A DNA stretch of 64,000 bases from JBBUAX01 sp964409535 (GTDB taxonomy: Bacteria > Patescibacteriota > Minisyncoccia > UBA6257 > 2-01-FULL-56-20). Under the pieces are notes generated by a model. That model saw nothing but the letters and a program-made list of their open reading frames with translations, had not been told where the DNA came from and made no database searches. Position numbers and translations under genes: made by a program. The stretch lies in NCBI GenBank assembly GCA_964409535.1, contig CAYPDQ010000001.1, positions 62,001 through 126,000 on the forward strand, given 5' to 3'. This document shows, piece after piece, positions 63,950 to 64,000 of this stretch (its first letter is position 1; each line of letters begins with the position of its first letter).

Positions 63950-64000
63950 AGCGGGTAGGGGGAGTCGAACCCCCACATCGATCTTGGAAGGATCGCGTAC
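63950..64000 (-). tRNA. tRNA-Gly (anticodon TCC), partial at window edge
   Basis: On the minus strand: anticodon arm CGATC-CTTCCAA-GATCG (anticodon TCC), T-arm GGGGG-TTCGACT-CCCCC, acceptor strand TACCCGC and discriminator T. CCA is not encoded. The 5' half is outside the window. Confidence 0.85.

Overview
The window looks like a chromosomal segment of a Patescibacteria (CPR) genome, most likely Parcubacteria. This is inferred from gene content, not from an rRNA gene. Indicators are a PolX with a PHP domain, a four-helix-bundle (IVP-like) gene inside AT-rich repeats, a reduced VirB4/VirB6/PrgI secretion operon, a membrane H+-pyrophosphatase, TsaE/ComM/PilB/RuvABC, no visible amino-acid biosynthesis, and many small dispersed palindromic repeats that intrude into coding sequences. 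The standard code with TGA as stop is used. Both edges are cut: a gene at the left and a tRNA-Gly at the right.

Layout. 0-9 kb: a tail-fibre-like surface protein (partial), tmRNA, infC-rpmI-rplT, then a leftward operon of an MGMT-like protein, Nudix, PolX, a membrane-anchored Clp-type AAA+ ATPase, a membrane protein, uracil-DNA glycosylase and a DUF1003 protein. 9-11.3 kb: a decayed serine-recombinase element abutting tRNA-Arg(CCG). 11.3-24 kb: permease, EF-Tu-domain-2-like protein, SLOG protein, beta-CASP nuclease, MurE-like ligase, RuvA, S20, HolA, PyrG, sensor kinase, 5'-3' exonuclease, TsaE, RuvB. 24-31 kb: a structured RNA candidate, a frameshifted PilB, a lipoprotein, YebC, RuvC, a tiny acidic protein, PBP1A. 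31-36 kb: dnaN-dnaA-[oriC candidate]-rpmH-rnpA-yidC-jag. 36-47 kb: a type IV secretion-like operon. 47-64 kb: RsmA, envelope proteins (PGBD1, LysM-M23), UvrD, ComM, a free-standing LAGLIDADG endonuclease, YraN, NusA, H+-PPase, ClpP, TyrS, a PyrE-PyrF fusion and PyrD.

The most striking structure is a set of miniature mobile elements. Family 1 has inverted ends TCCCGTTAGA...TCTAACGGGA (or the GTACGA variant) in eight copies of 29-124 bp, each with a readable 4-bp target duplication. Family 2 has ends CCCGGTGCTACAAC...GTTGTAGCACCGGG in three copies of 96-127 bp, also with 4-bp duplications. Four long family 1 copies sit exactly on an ATG (dnaA, yidC, clpP, a membrane protein). There the left duplication keeps the old ATG as the start of a 38-43 residue leader peptide (MxPVR...), and the right end supplies the A that rebuilds the gene's own ATG directly after the leader stop. 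Family 2 copies sit at the jag start, at the dnaA leader start and at the 5' end of tmRNA. Two short family 1 copies are clean in-frame insertions in rsmA and a permease gene. Internal stems covary between copies.

Two expression styles coexist. Several core genes have a -10 box ending 6-7 nt from the start codon, suggesting leaderless mRNAs. A second set (the 15 kb pair, the 26 kb lipoprotein, the 59 and 61 kb hypotheticals, the pyr genes) has a strong Shine-Dalgarno sequence, most with a recognisable sigma70-type promoter or a terminator hairpin.
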